A program made the position numbers and the translations under genes. The notes under the pieces were generated by a model. The model was not told the origin of the DNA. It saw only the letters and a list, made by a program, of their open reading frames with translations, and did no database searches. This document shows, one piece after another, positions 55,938-64,000 of a stretch of 64,000 nucleotides of DNA (positions are counted from its first letter, which is position 1; the number at the start of each line of letters is the position of its first letter). Source of the stretch: Setomelanomma holmii (taxonomy: Eukaryota > Ascomycota > Dothideomycetes > Pleosporales > Phaeosphaeriaceae); contig ML978205.1 of assembly GCA_010015745.1 (NCBI GenBank), positions 124,001 to 188,000 on the forward strand, written 5' to 3'.

Positions 55938-56614
55938 GAACCGACCGTTCGGAGCGCGACGGGGAAGCGACGTTGGGATAAATCTGTTGGTTGTGGTTGA
56001 AAGGCGTCTCGCTGTTGAGTGGAATCAGAGGTTGCGAGCACGAAGAATTTAGCGATAGAGTGTTGGGCTTTTGTTACCGGAGGTAAAATCCGTTGTATGC
56101 AAAGCGCAAGCTCCAGGCGGACATAATGCGAAGTTTCACCATAACTGTGAATTTCATGGCGCCGAGTTCGAGGGTAATTCTCACTTGGCTAAAGTCGACC
56201 AGTCGAGTGGCCTAAACTCAACCCAGTGAAATGCACTTGCTGACCCACGGGACGATGGATGACTTCCAGCATAGGAGCTCAAAAAGAACAATCTCAGCGT
56301 TGCAGGCTCGAGAAGTAATGCTTGGAGATAGTAGTCCGTCCACTCTGTCCCAAGGCCAAGCAGTGTATTCATACGGCGCCCTCGAAGCACACAGCCGAGT
56401 GCGCTCGATATCTGCATTCTCGATAAATGGTAGTCCAGTCCCTTAGCCGTCTTTACCTTGGACTCTGTAGTGCTTTGCAGCTTCGGTCGCTGAACAACGC
56501 GGTACAATCGACGTGACAACACGTTTCTGTCATCACTTGTATAGGCACGACATCGCCTTCGCATTACTTCCTTGTCCATCCTCAAGTCGATGCATGACAA
56601 CACGCTTGCCTTCT
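55938..56614. other. Intergenic, nothing recognised
   Basis: A minus-strand ORF (56181-56702) overlaps the Cys-rich gene's 3' end and looks like a chance frame. Confidence 0.4.
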
Positions 56615-57283
56615 TCATCCACGGTATGCTTCGTGCAAAGTGCCCCACTCGGTATCGAAATACTTTCCGAACCCTCGGATCTCGCACATTCGGTTGAAGC
56701 ATTTCTGACAGATTTGATTCCTACTTCGAGCCCTCTCGCACTTTCCGTGTCGTCTTGGATCCTTCTCCCACTCTGGGTCGGGCCAGCCTCGCTCGTCGAC
56801 TGGACCCATCTTCCAATTTATGTCAGTCGCTCTTCTCAAGTGCGGGTCTTCGAAGACGCACGGGAAGTCGAGCCGATCGCCGTCACAGTCGTTCAGCCAT
56901 TCACAGCCCTGCTGCCGTGCTTTCAAGAAGCATCGCGCACAAAGCTGACCTCGATGCCAAACAGTGCCGCAGGTCCGAGAATCTCGTGGATTGAAATCGC
57001 GTCGCCAGCCTTGATACGCATACTCGGGGTCCTTGCATGCGCATAGGTATGACCATCCTTTGGCGATGCGCTCCTCGCTGTCTCGCTCGAGTTGGTGAAT
57101 GTATCCGTCCACAAGCCGTCTCAGGTTGCGACCGTCCGGGTGATTGTCAGCTTGCTTATACAGCGCATCGAAGCTCATGTTCTTGCACCATGAGCATATA
57201 CTTGGACCTTTCTCTTGGCCTTCAGGCTGTGACTCGCATGCTACTCCAAACGCACAGTGAGGCCGTGGCGGCGGTGCTAGCAT
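56615..57283 (-). CDS. Cys-rich hypothetical protein A (paired zinc-ribbon-like)
   Basis: A 222-residue intronless protein with 14 or so Cys in regular pairs: CAFGVAC, CSWC, CACKDP, CGTVWHRGQLCARC, CEWLNDC and CQKC. The two C-x2-C/C-x5-C units flank the segment WSYLCACKDPEYAYQGWRRD. The downstream half repeats the plan (FPCVFEDPHLRRATDINW, then GKCERARSRNQICQKC). The pattern suggests two or more structural zinc ribbons. The neighbour at 57.4-57.9 kb shares the order YLC-x3-DP-x-Y, WR, CG, GQ-x-C-x2-C. No secretion signal. Family not known to me; function unknown. Confidence 0.65.
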   Translation of the reverse strand: MLAPPPRPHCAFGVACESQPEGQEKGPSICSWCKNMSFDALYKQADNHPDGRNLRRLVDGYIHQLERDSEERIAKGWSYLCACKDPEYAYQGWRRDFNPRDSRTCGTVWHRGQLCARCFLKARQQGCEWLNDCDGDRLDFPCVFEDPHLRRATDINWKMGPVDERGWPDPEWEKDPRRHGKCERARSRNQICQKCFNRMCEIRGFGKYFDTEWGTLHEAYRG

Positions 57284-57387
57284 CGTCTACAAGATGCTGA
57301 TCAGGCAACCATATAGGACGTCAGCTCTATCAGAACGATTGGTGAGAGAAGCTTACATACCTAGCTGACTAGCAATCAAGTCGAACA

Positions 57388-57921
57388 TCAAATGAAAACC
57401 GTATTGTAGCCTTCCACGTCATCGTCCTCTCCGCCGCTTTCCCTCCCCGTACCTTCCGACCTCGTCACAGCCTTATCAGCCTCTTCATGACAGAGCCCGA
57501 TTGGCGTGAAGTACTGGATAATCCCAATCTTACGGAGGTGCTTGCTCCAACACCTTGAACACGCCTGCCCTTTTCTTCTCACTCTACCGCAATCGAGGCG
57601 GGTACCGCGGAGGTTCAGGTCGGATTGGCGCCAACGACAGCGTTGGTAGTCTGGATCTTCGAATGCACACAAGTACCGACCGTGGGCCTCGAGATTGCGC
57701 TTCCGCCCTTGCCTTCGTTCTGCGTGCGAATTGATAAGCGCTAACGCCGTCGCGTTGTTGTTTGCCCAAACTCGAAGTTGCTGGAGATCGTGTCGGTCTA
57801 GACAATTGTTACAGACAGTGTCAAAGTTGCGCAGCTTTTTGCCAATGCCAAGACAGTGTCCCTGCGCGAGGCACTCGATGACGGGTGGAGGCTTGAATAC
57901 CGACTCAGAGGCAGTAGACAT
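57388..57921 (-). CDS. Cys-rich hypothetical protein B, paralogue of A
   Basis: 177 residues if begun at MSTASESVFKPPP; an earlier Met (58023) would add 34 residues that read like leader. It holds ECLAQGHCLG, CNNC, then GRYLCAFEDPDYQRCRWRQS and LDCGRVRRKGQACSRC, matching one full repeat of protein A with the same spacing. The C-terminus is acidic (RESGGEDDDVEG) and differs from A. It is tandem on the same strand as A with about 105 bp between them, so a local duplication is likely. Metal binding is inferred from Cys spacing only. Confidence 0.62.
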   Translation of the reverse strand: MSTASESVFKPPPVIECLAQGHCLGIGKKLRNFDTVCNNCLDRHDLQQLRVWANNNATALALINSHAERRQGRKRNLEAHGRYLCAFEDPDYQRCRWRQSDLNLRGTRLDCGRVRRKGQACSRCWSKHLRKIGIIQYFTPIGLCHEEADKAVTRSEGTGRESGGEDDDVEGYNTVFI

Positions 57922-59169
57922 AAAGTAGCGCCGAATATCGATCCGGAGTCCGCTGCTTGCCGTCTGATTCCACCTTCCTGGTGCTTGGCTTAACGTCCAT
58001 GCATTAAGGCTGAGAAACGACAAGGTAGACTATGAAAGGATCGTAGTGATGGCATCAGAGAAACGCTGGAAGAAGACCTTTCTGTTTGCACTTGGTGCAG
58101 ATCGTTCATGGCACGAATGACAAAGACGCAGATGCGACAGTGATGGCGCATATCAACCGCCGGAGCACAGCATCGAGGCAAATTCGCCTTGACCTTCTTC
58201 TTCTGGAAGAGGGCCAGCCAACGTAACGACGCAGAGCAACATCTGGCGTGGAACGACATGGGCACATGGAAAGAAGCTTTTTGTGTGGCGTAAAATTGTC
58301 CGAGTGGTCGGCTCAAGGGGTTCAAGCGGTGAGTGAATGCTGCGGCCACGCCGCTTGACCTAGTGGGTTTCGATCGTGGAGCGCTCATTGGCGTCACCGG
58401 TGAGCGTTGGTTTCGAGTTCGTCTTCGGATGATGCGCGACGACCAAAGCTATGGTCACCATGGGGCAGCACCCAGCGAATCACCATCGCCAGTCCCGACA
58501 GATTGGCATTGTCAAAGCGGGCGCCACTTCGTCGGTTAGCTTGCAGGATGTGTAGCGTGACAGTGATCGTGATTTCACTCGTCGGTACACGCGTGCGGTC
58601 ATGTCCGTTAGCTTCATTGTCGAAGCGTGGCGGTTCAGACGATGCCCGGCACCCAAATTATGGTCCCAGCATTCAGCAGGCCAGAAGCTGGACCTTGTTC
58701 GAAGATCAAGTTTTGAAGAGCCTAAATTGTTCTCGAAGGCTACCGTGCATGCTCACAGGCCTATGTCATGATCACCAAGGACTCCAGCCAAGGGGCATGA
58801 CTCGTTCCGCTTCATCCGCCTCATCAGCTTGCGAGGTCTCCGTGTCGCTTTGCGAAACGTCTCAATTACAGCCTTGAGCTACTGCCATGTCATAAGTCCT
58901 ACGAGCGAATCTTTTGATGATGCTCATGCGTTTGAGTCAGGGTGCAGTTGTTACGCCACACATGCTGACCAAATTTGGTCTACCTCAGAAGCGACTTGTC
59001 GTCGCCAAAGTTTTTTTGTACAACCACTTCCTTTGGTCTTCCCCACACCGCCACGAGCATGTAGAAAGTAGCTCAAGCATCTGAGGCGTCGTGCAACACT
59101 ATGCTTCGAACGGACTTTACTGCACTTCTCGTCGCCGATAAAGTATCTTGGTGTCTGCTTCGTATCGTC
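57922..59169. other. Intergenic, nothing recognised
   Basis: ORFs such as 58407-58877 plus are not protein-like. Confidence 0.38.
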
Positions 59170-59756
59170 TTAATAGGTTGTATACCTTAGCTGACTCTTC
59201 AATATTGAGGTTTGATGAGTAGTCAGTGACCCATGGTATGGCAGCGGACGTTTTTCGGAGCTGCTCTTCGTTTCTACGTCGTCATTAGCCACCGTGCGCA
59301 TAAGGTCGGAGTACATACGGCTAGCGTATGACAAGAGTGTCTCAGAACCAATCTCTATCACTTCAGCTGTCTCGGGATGAAACGACCTCGCTAGAAGAGA
59401 AAGCTGGAATGGAAAGCACGGTATGCATTCTGCCACTTTGGATCTGCAGCTCGCAGCGACCGAATTCGCTGAGCGACGGGCGTCGACAGGTCGATCGTCG
59501 GTACCAGTCCTATCAGGTCGAAATGCTCTATGCCCTCGATGAAGCCCAAAGGCTCACGTGGGGTAATGGCTCCAATAAGTCCAGCTCGGCCAGCCTGACC
59601 GGTTAGAGCACGGCCAGATCGGGCAACCCACCGGCCAAGTTTAGGCTCGTATCTCATCTCTGCACAGGAGCTGCCCAATGAGCACTGGTGACCGAAGTGC
59701 CAAGTTCTCCAGTTTGAATCACTTGCCCGTGGCGAAGAAACCACTTTGTTTCCCAT
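59170..59756 (-). pseudogene. Possible frameshifted gene of unknown function
   Basis: The frame 59391-59756 includes GRWVARSGRALTGQAGRAGL and VPTIDLSTPVAQRIRSLRAA and ends shortly after DPKWQNAYRAF. The overlapping frame 59170-59436 continues in a protein-like way (LARSFHPETAEVIEIGSETL, LSYASRMYSDLMRTVANDD). A single indel near 59420 would join them; no intron was found. The start codon is uncertain and no family is recognised. Confidence 0.32.
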
Positions 59757-61051
59757 GTATAGCTAACGAGTTGCAATGGAGTGCATAAGCTCAAGCATCT
59801 GTGTATGCAGAGCATCGGAACACCTGCATTCTTGGCCAACGCTGGACCAGGTTGTCGTCGTCCGAGCAGGCCTCTCTTTGGCTTTGCCTATGCCACAACT
59901 ACCGCGGACACATGAAACAGCAACCTGTGTATCCAATTTGGATACCGAAGAAATCTCAAGAGTCTATTCAGCGCTTGAGGAATGTTTCGAGGGACAATCA
60001 TGTCCCACTCAACGTACATCGTGCACGATTCACTGTTTGGCCTCTCCAAATCGTACAGTTGTGCGAATATACCGGTGTAGCACAGGTCTGAAGCATCATG
60101 CTGCTACCCGGCGTGCGCACAGATAACGTTGCAAGACCCGTGACGGAAGGGCTGTAGGGCACAATCGCGCAACTCCGCACTGTGAGCTCTGCCGTTGCGT
60201 CACATTGTCTATCATCGTGATGGCTCGATGCATCTCAGAATACAGTGGCTTCGAGGGGTTCGTGTGGGTATACCATCGTGGAGTAAGTCAAAGTTACGAG
60301 GTGTGATGGTGACGGAGGGATGGCGAGCACAACGCATGGAACGGGACCTCGGCAGGCGGCACTTTTTCACCTTTCCGTTCCCGGATCCTTACCGTAGCGT
60401 ACTTGTGCAATATCGAAAGCATAGCAATAGCAACACACCTGCACCTTCTGTTAGAACATCACAGCACTACGACGAATACCTTGAAGCTTGATTTTCAGGG
60501 CCAGCAACCATGCGGGTGATTCTGGTCTGACGAAAGATGCATTTGCAGCAGGAACCCTTCCAACTGCAACCCAACTGTTTCCTATTTGACTGACATCTTC
60601 ATATTTATACCTCGATTGCGCCTCTGAGCCCTTCTGTGTGGACTGTGTAGCTCCATTTGGCTTCCCATGAAGACGACCGCTCCCAGCTCAGCATGCTTGC
60701 TGGAGTGAGTAACTAGTGAGAAAGAGCTTTGGTATTCATGAGAAGAAGAGCAAACTTTCGAGAAGCGATTGTGCTTCAGAAACTACTGCCAGAGCAGAGA
60801 GCCTGCCAGTTGCCGACCACAGCGCATCCTCCTCAAAAGTCTGGAAACGTACGACCTCAACCGACACGGCGGCTCTTATCTTAAAGAATATGCGTCCTGG
60901 GACTGCAAACTCGTCACAATAACTGCCACGACCGGAGCTCAGCACACATTGAATCACCGATGATAGTGCTGAGGATCTCCGATGAGAAGAGATAAGGCCG
61001 AAGAACTCCCGCAGGATTCACAGAGTTTACGACGTCCATCCCCACGATACG
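59757..61051. other. Intergenic, weak ORFs
   Basis: Plus-strand ORFs at 59801-60091 and 60195-60491 have modest protein character (SKLRGVMVTEGWRAQRMERD) but no family or splice support. Confidence 0.32.
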
Positions 61052-62939
61052 TCACAGAACGCAGATATCACAAAGACGTACGTGACCTCGTTCGATTTTT
61101 ATGGCATGATTGCGCCCTTGGTACTCGAAGCATGCCTTAGCTGTGCCTGTTGGCATCATCTCAAACTGTTCGCTGCCTTTCTTCAGACTTCTCAATCCGC
61201 TTACGAGGAGCTGCAGTCGAAAGCGAGACTGACCTGAGGGGGATTGGCCTAAATAATCATTATGGTGCACCCATACCACCTACCAATTGTAGGATCGCTT
61301 CCGTCAGCATGTCTTGCTCAGCTTCGATCCCATCTTCTCCATCGACTGCGTCGAGAGCCTCGAAAACTTCCCCTTTGCTTTCTGCTAGCTGCATGATAGC
61401 CTCTGATAACATCTCTTGTCCCGCAACCATCACATTTTCCATATCGACCTCGTTAACGCCATCAAGCCTGTCGACGCCATCAACCTCTTCCACGCGACCA
61501 ATCTCGTCGACATGATTAAGCTCGTTGCCATGCTTTGCCACCTTGGTTTTCTGCTTCTCCTGATATTGCCTCTTGGCTACCTTCAAGGTCGGCTCGGAAG
61601 TCACAATGGTTATCGTGGCTGAAATCTTCCTGATGTTTGATTTCTTCGCGAAGGCATTCTTTCCAAACTCATCCTTCCGAATCGCTCGCCATTTCGTCTG
61701 TAAGCTGCCACTATCATCTTTCACCCCACCTCTCCGGTCACATCTTATCCAGCCTCCCAAGCCATCTCCTGCTTCTTCGACCTCGTCAACATTCCCAACC
61801 ACCTCGTCCTTCCAAGCAACCAGTGCTTCCATCAATCTCCTGGATTACTCGCCAGACTTCGCCCTACACTCTTTGCGCTCCTTCTCAAACCACCCATCTC
61901 CCAGCTCTTTCTGGCCAAAGCCTCTTACCGCTGTAGCAATCAGATCTCGCATCGCTACATCACCACATCCAGTAATTCTTTCCAGAACAACAAGATCCGT
62001 GCCAATACGTTCAGCCAGCGCGCTCTTACTCTGATTATCTGCTTTTGTTCGCATACTGCTATGAAGCGCTAGCTGTGGGAACGCGAGGTGCGTCTTGTCC
62101 GGCTCGAAATCGTGCGCGAATGTATTTAGTAACAGGTTAAGCACGTATGAGCCTGGTATATTCAGCTACACGCAAGGCTCGAGGACAGATGTTGTCAGGG
62201 TTGTAGCGTGATGTCCTGCCAATATCCCTGCCGTTGCTCCCGCTGAAATGGTTTGCGCGATGTCTACCACGAGGACAGTCAGGACAGTAATACATGCGAG
62301 ATACGTCGCGAGTTCTTGCTCCACGCGATTAAGAAGACTCAAAGTACCATCGTGTGCTTGGCAGTAGTCGAGATGGCTGGCGAGCAGATGTACTTTGGCG
62401 ATAGGCACAGCGTATGCGTAGATGAGGTAGTCAAGAATCAGGCGGGTGAGGAAGGAAGTTCGGGCTTCGAGCGCAGGGTCGAAGGATAGGTGAATGGGCT
62501 GTGATGGTTTGACCGTGTTTGTGGATCGGGTGGTGGTTGAGATAGGTGAAGGTTCAGGTAGGGGTTCAGGGGCGGTGCTGTCCGTCGTTCGATCGCCTTT
62601 TCGGGGTTCAGGTGCTTCATGCGCTTCAGAGACGGCGGTGACATGGCTCGCGAGAGCTTGCGTATTGTCGCACACATCTTTTTCGGTGATTTTAGTTTTG
62701 TTTCAAGTGATTACACGGACGATCTCACTGCTGTGTGCTCGTATTGCGTTGATTCGTCGCAGATCTTCAGCAACGTCAGAATCGCTTCTCTCTTCCTTTC
62801 GTTTCCCTTCATCGATTGTTGGTTGGGCGTTTGCGTTTGGCTGAATTCCGTCATCCAGTGGTTTGACGCTGTTGAGACGCTTGAGCAGTGAGGCACTTTT
62901 GACCTTTGCACGACCCCAGCTTCCCTTGAAGTTGGACAT
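61052..62939 (-). pseudogene. Long hypothetical gene cut by TGA, TAG and TAA in one frame
   Basis: From MSNFKGSWGRAKVKSASLLK (62939) one frame runs 560 codons to 61260, crossed only by TGA (62703-62705), TAG (62166-62168) and TAA (61845-61847). Protein-like sequence continues on both sides of each: IVRVIT-stop-NKTKITEKDV, SVLEPCV-stop-LNIPGSYVLN and CRAKSGE-stop-SRRLMEALVAW. The middle has a hydrophobic stretch (YLACITVLTVLVVDIAQTIS). The end is acidic, with two related units (QEMLSEAIMQLAESKG, QDMLTEAILQLVG). A weak intron (GTGGTA..CAG) could join it to QSRFRLQLLVSGLRSLKKGS and a last exon to about 61080. CGA, CAG and CAA to stop are each one C-to-T change. Family unknown. Confidence 0.6.
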
Positions 62940-63519
62940 GACAGCGACAGTGACGGCGATGGATGTGGAAATGCATTGTGTGATTATTGACACCCAAGGT
63001 GTGAAAACCTACCTCTGTGCACAGCATGATAATGTGGAGCGATGGTACCAAACAATGTGTCGGGGTCAGGAAGCGGGGGTGTCGAGGGATGCCTTCAGGC
63101 ACACACAGAACTGAACCAAACAACATCGAATTATTCTACCATTGAGCATCGCGGGACAGGATCTTGCCGTCCGGGGCGCAGGGAACAGAGCGCCAGCCCA
63201 GCCAGATTCCTCTGCTACAGATCAACCAAAGAAGCCATCATTGTATTGATAGTCGATGAAGCAAAAGTGACCTACAGGAAAATGAAGAATTACCCAACAC
63301 CACTCACATTGAAAGTCGCCATCATGAAGGCTGAATAGACTAAGCAAAATTATAAAGTGAGGCAACGGCTCCCTGCAACCGCAACAAGTGTCACGGTCCT
63401 CGCGACTATGGCCCAGAGAAGAAATCGTGGAATCAGGAACTAGCAAGACCCATTACTCAAGCGTGTAGGATTACATTTCCCTCCGACAATAGAGAAAGTC
63501 ATGGACCGCTTGACAAACA
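62940..63519. other. Intergenic, nothing recognised
   Basis: Spacer between two minus-strand genes with no notable ORF. Confidence 0.42.
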
Positions 63520-64000
63520 CTACACCGAGCGTGCTTTGGCCGGGTTCAGCCGTGCTTGAATCAAGGTTGTGCGCGGCTTTGCATCGACCACGGGTACCGG
63601 GAGTCTGTTCTTGAGAGCCCTCTGGATGTTCAAATCACCACGCTCAGGATCGCGCCGTTGGTTGGCTGGTCGTAGCTCATGTTCAACGGTCGACAGATCG
63701 AGACTCGAACCTGAGGAATTTGAGGTGGTGTTGGTGTTGGTGTTGGTGTTGTGGTTATTCGTGTTTTTGTTCCTGGCAGTCTTCGCTTCCGCTGGAGCGG
63801 GAGCCTTTTTGGGTGCGTTCATTCTGGCTGAGGAGGAGTTCTGCGAAGGCAGCCCGTTACTGCTGGCCTGACCTTGACGCTCGAATAAGTGGCGACGCCA
63901 TTGTTGCATCAAAGCATGTGCCACAGCTGTAGTAGTTGGGTTCGCATAGACTCGGAGAGAAACAGCGACAATGTCGTATTTGCTGTGTTTTGCCGCGAAT
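63520..64000 (-). CDS. Partial hypothetical protein, runs off right edge
   Basis: The frame is open from the window edge, reading AAKHSKYDIVAVSLRVYANP, then AVAHALMQQWRRHLFERQG. The internal GTG/ATG codons near 63924 are therefore probably not the start; the true 5' end lies beyond 64000. A low-complexity Asn/Thr run (about ten alternating N and T, encoded by a GTTGGT-type microsatellite at 63727-63755) separates this from a C-terminal part with ELRPANQRRDPERGDLNIQR and LPVPVVDAKPRTTLIQARLN. The final residues are basic. Family not recognised. Confidence 0.55.
   Translation of the reverse strand, partial: FAAKHSKYDIVAVSLRVYANPTTTAVAHALMQQWRRHLFERQGQASSNGLPSQNSSSARMNAPKKAPAPAEAKTARNKNTNNHNTNTNTNTTSNSSGSSLDLSTVEHELRPANQRRDPERGDLNIQRALKNRLPVPVVDAKPRTTLIQARLNPAKARSV

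Noticed and set aside
56181..56702. 173-codon minus-strand ORF overlapping the 3' end of Cys-rich gene A
   Set aside because: It reads as an alternate frame of the neighbouring gene and its 3' flank, with Arg/Leu-rich random composition.
61260..62939. Stop-codon reassignment or programmed readthrough as explanation for the three-stop frame
   Set aside because: Intact genes in the same window end normally at TAA, TAG and TGA, so a changed code does not fit; three different stops in one gene favour mutation.

Overview
The window is nuclear DNA from a filamentous ascomycete, most likely a Dothideomycete (class-level guess from protein character). Genes are interrupted by 45-100 nt introns with GT..AG ends and CTGAC/CTAAC-type branch sites. 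The proteins are typically fungal: an RID-type DNA methyltransferase, a HET domain, a CBM1 protein, a PTH11/rhodopsin-like membrane protein, MICOS Mic19 and a Pho85-type cyclin. I found no rRNA, tRNA, CRISPR array or intact transposon. All gene models were spliced by eye; every multi-exon model given a complete product adds up to a whole number of codons.

Layout. 0.2-3.9 kb: arginyl-tRNA-protein transferase ATE1 (-) and, divergently, a Nudix diphosphoinositol polyphosphate phosphohydrolase (+). 4-8 kb: sparse, with two small ORFs and a decayed gene. 8.9-16.2 kb: a proline-metabolism neighbourhood with intact proline dehydrogenase and pyrroline-5-carboxylate reductase, next to a broken P5C dehydrogenase, a 5' fragment of an FAD amine/amino-acid oxidase and a membrane-protein gene cut by one nonsense codon. 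16-18 kb: two related hypothetical genes, one frameshifted. 19-31.5 kb: a housekeeping-like block with a C2H2/exonuclease-fold protein lacking catalytic residues, sedoheptulose-1,7-bisphosphatase, a CBM1 secreted protein, a GNAT acetyltransferase, Mic19, the RID-like methyltransferase and an F-box-like protein. 33.5-46.7 kb: a glycine-zipper SR-rich protein, a PIP-kinase-fold protein, a pathogen-related (SnoaL-like) protein and a PCL cyclin with a long leader. 47.7-48.0 kb: a 15-bp minisatellite. 49-64 kb: accessory DNA with a possibly broken unknown gene, a rhodopsin-like membrane protein, a HET gene with several stops, a nucleoside deoxyribosyltransferase-like protein, a divergent kinase, two adjacent Cys-rich paralogues, a long frame cut by TGA, TAG and TAA, and a gene running off the right edge.

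The most notable theme is repeated gene death by in-frame stops that can each be explained by one C-to-T or G-to-A transition, in a window that also encodes an RID-type methyltransferase, the enzyme class linked to repeat-induced point mutation (RIP). The decayed proline-catabolism cluster, the dead exonuclease fold, the palindrome cluster near 19.2 kb and the Cys-rich paralogue pair are the other observations most worth a second look.
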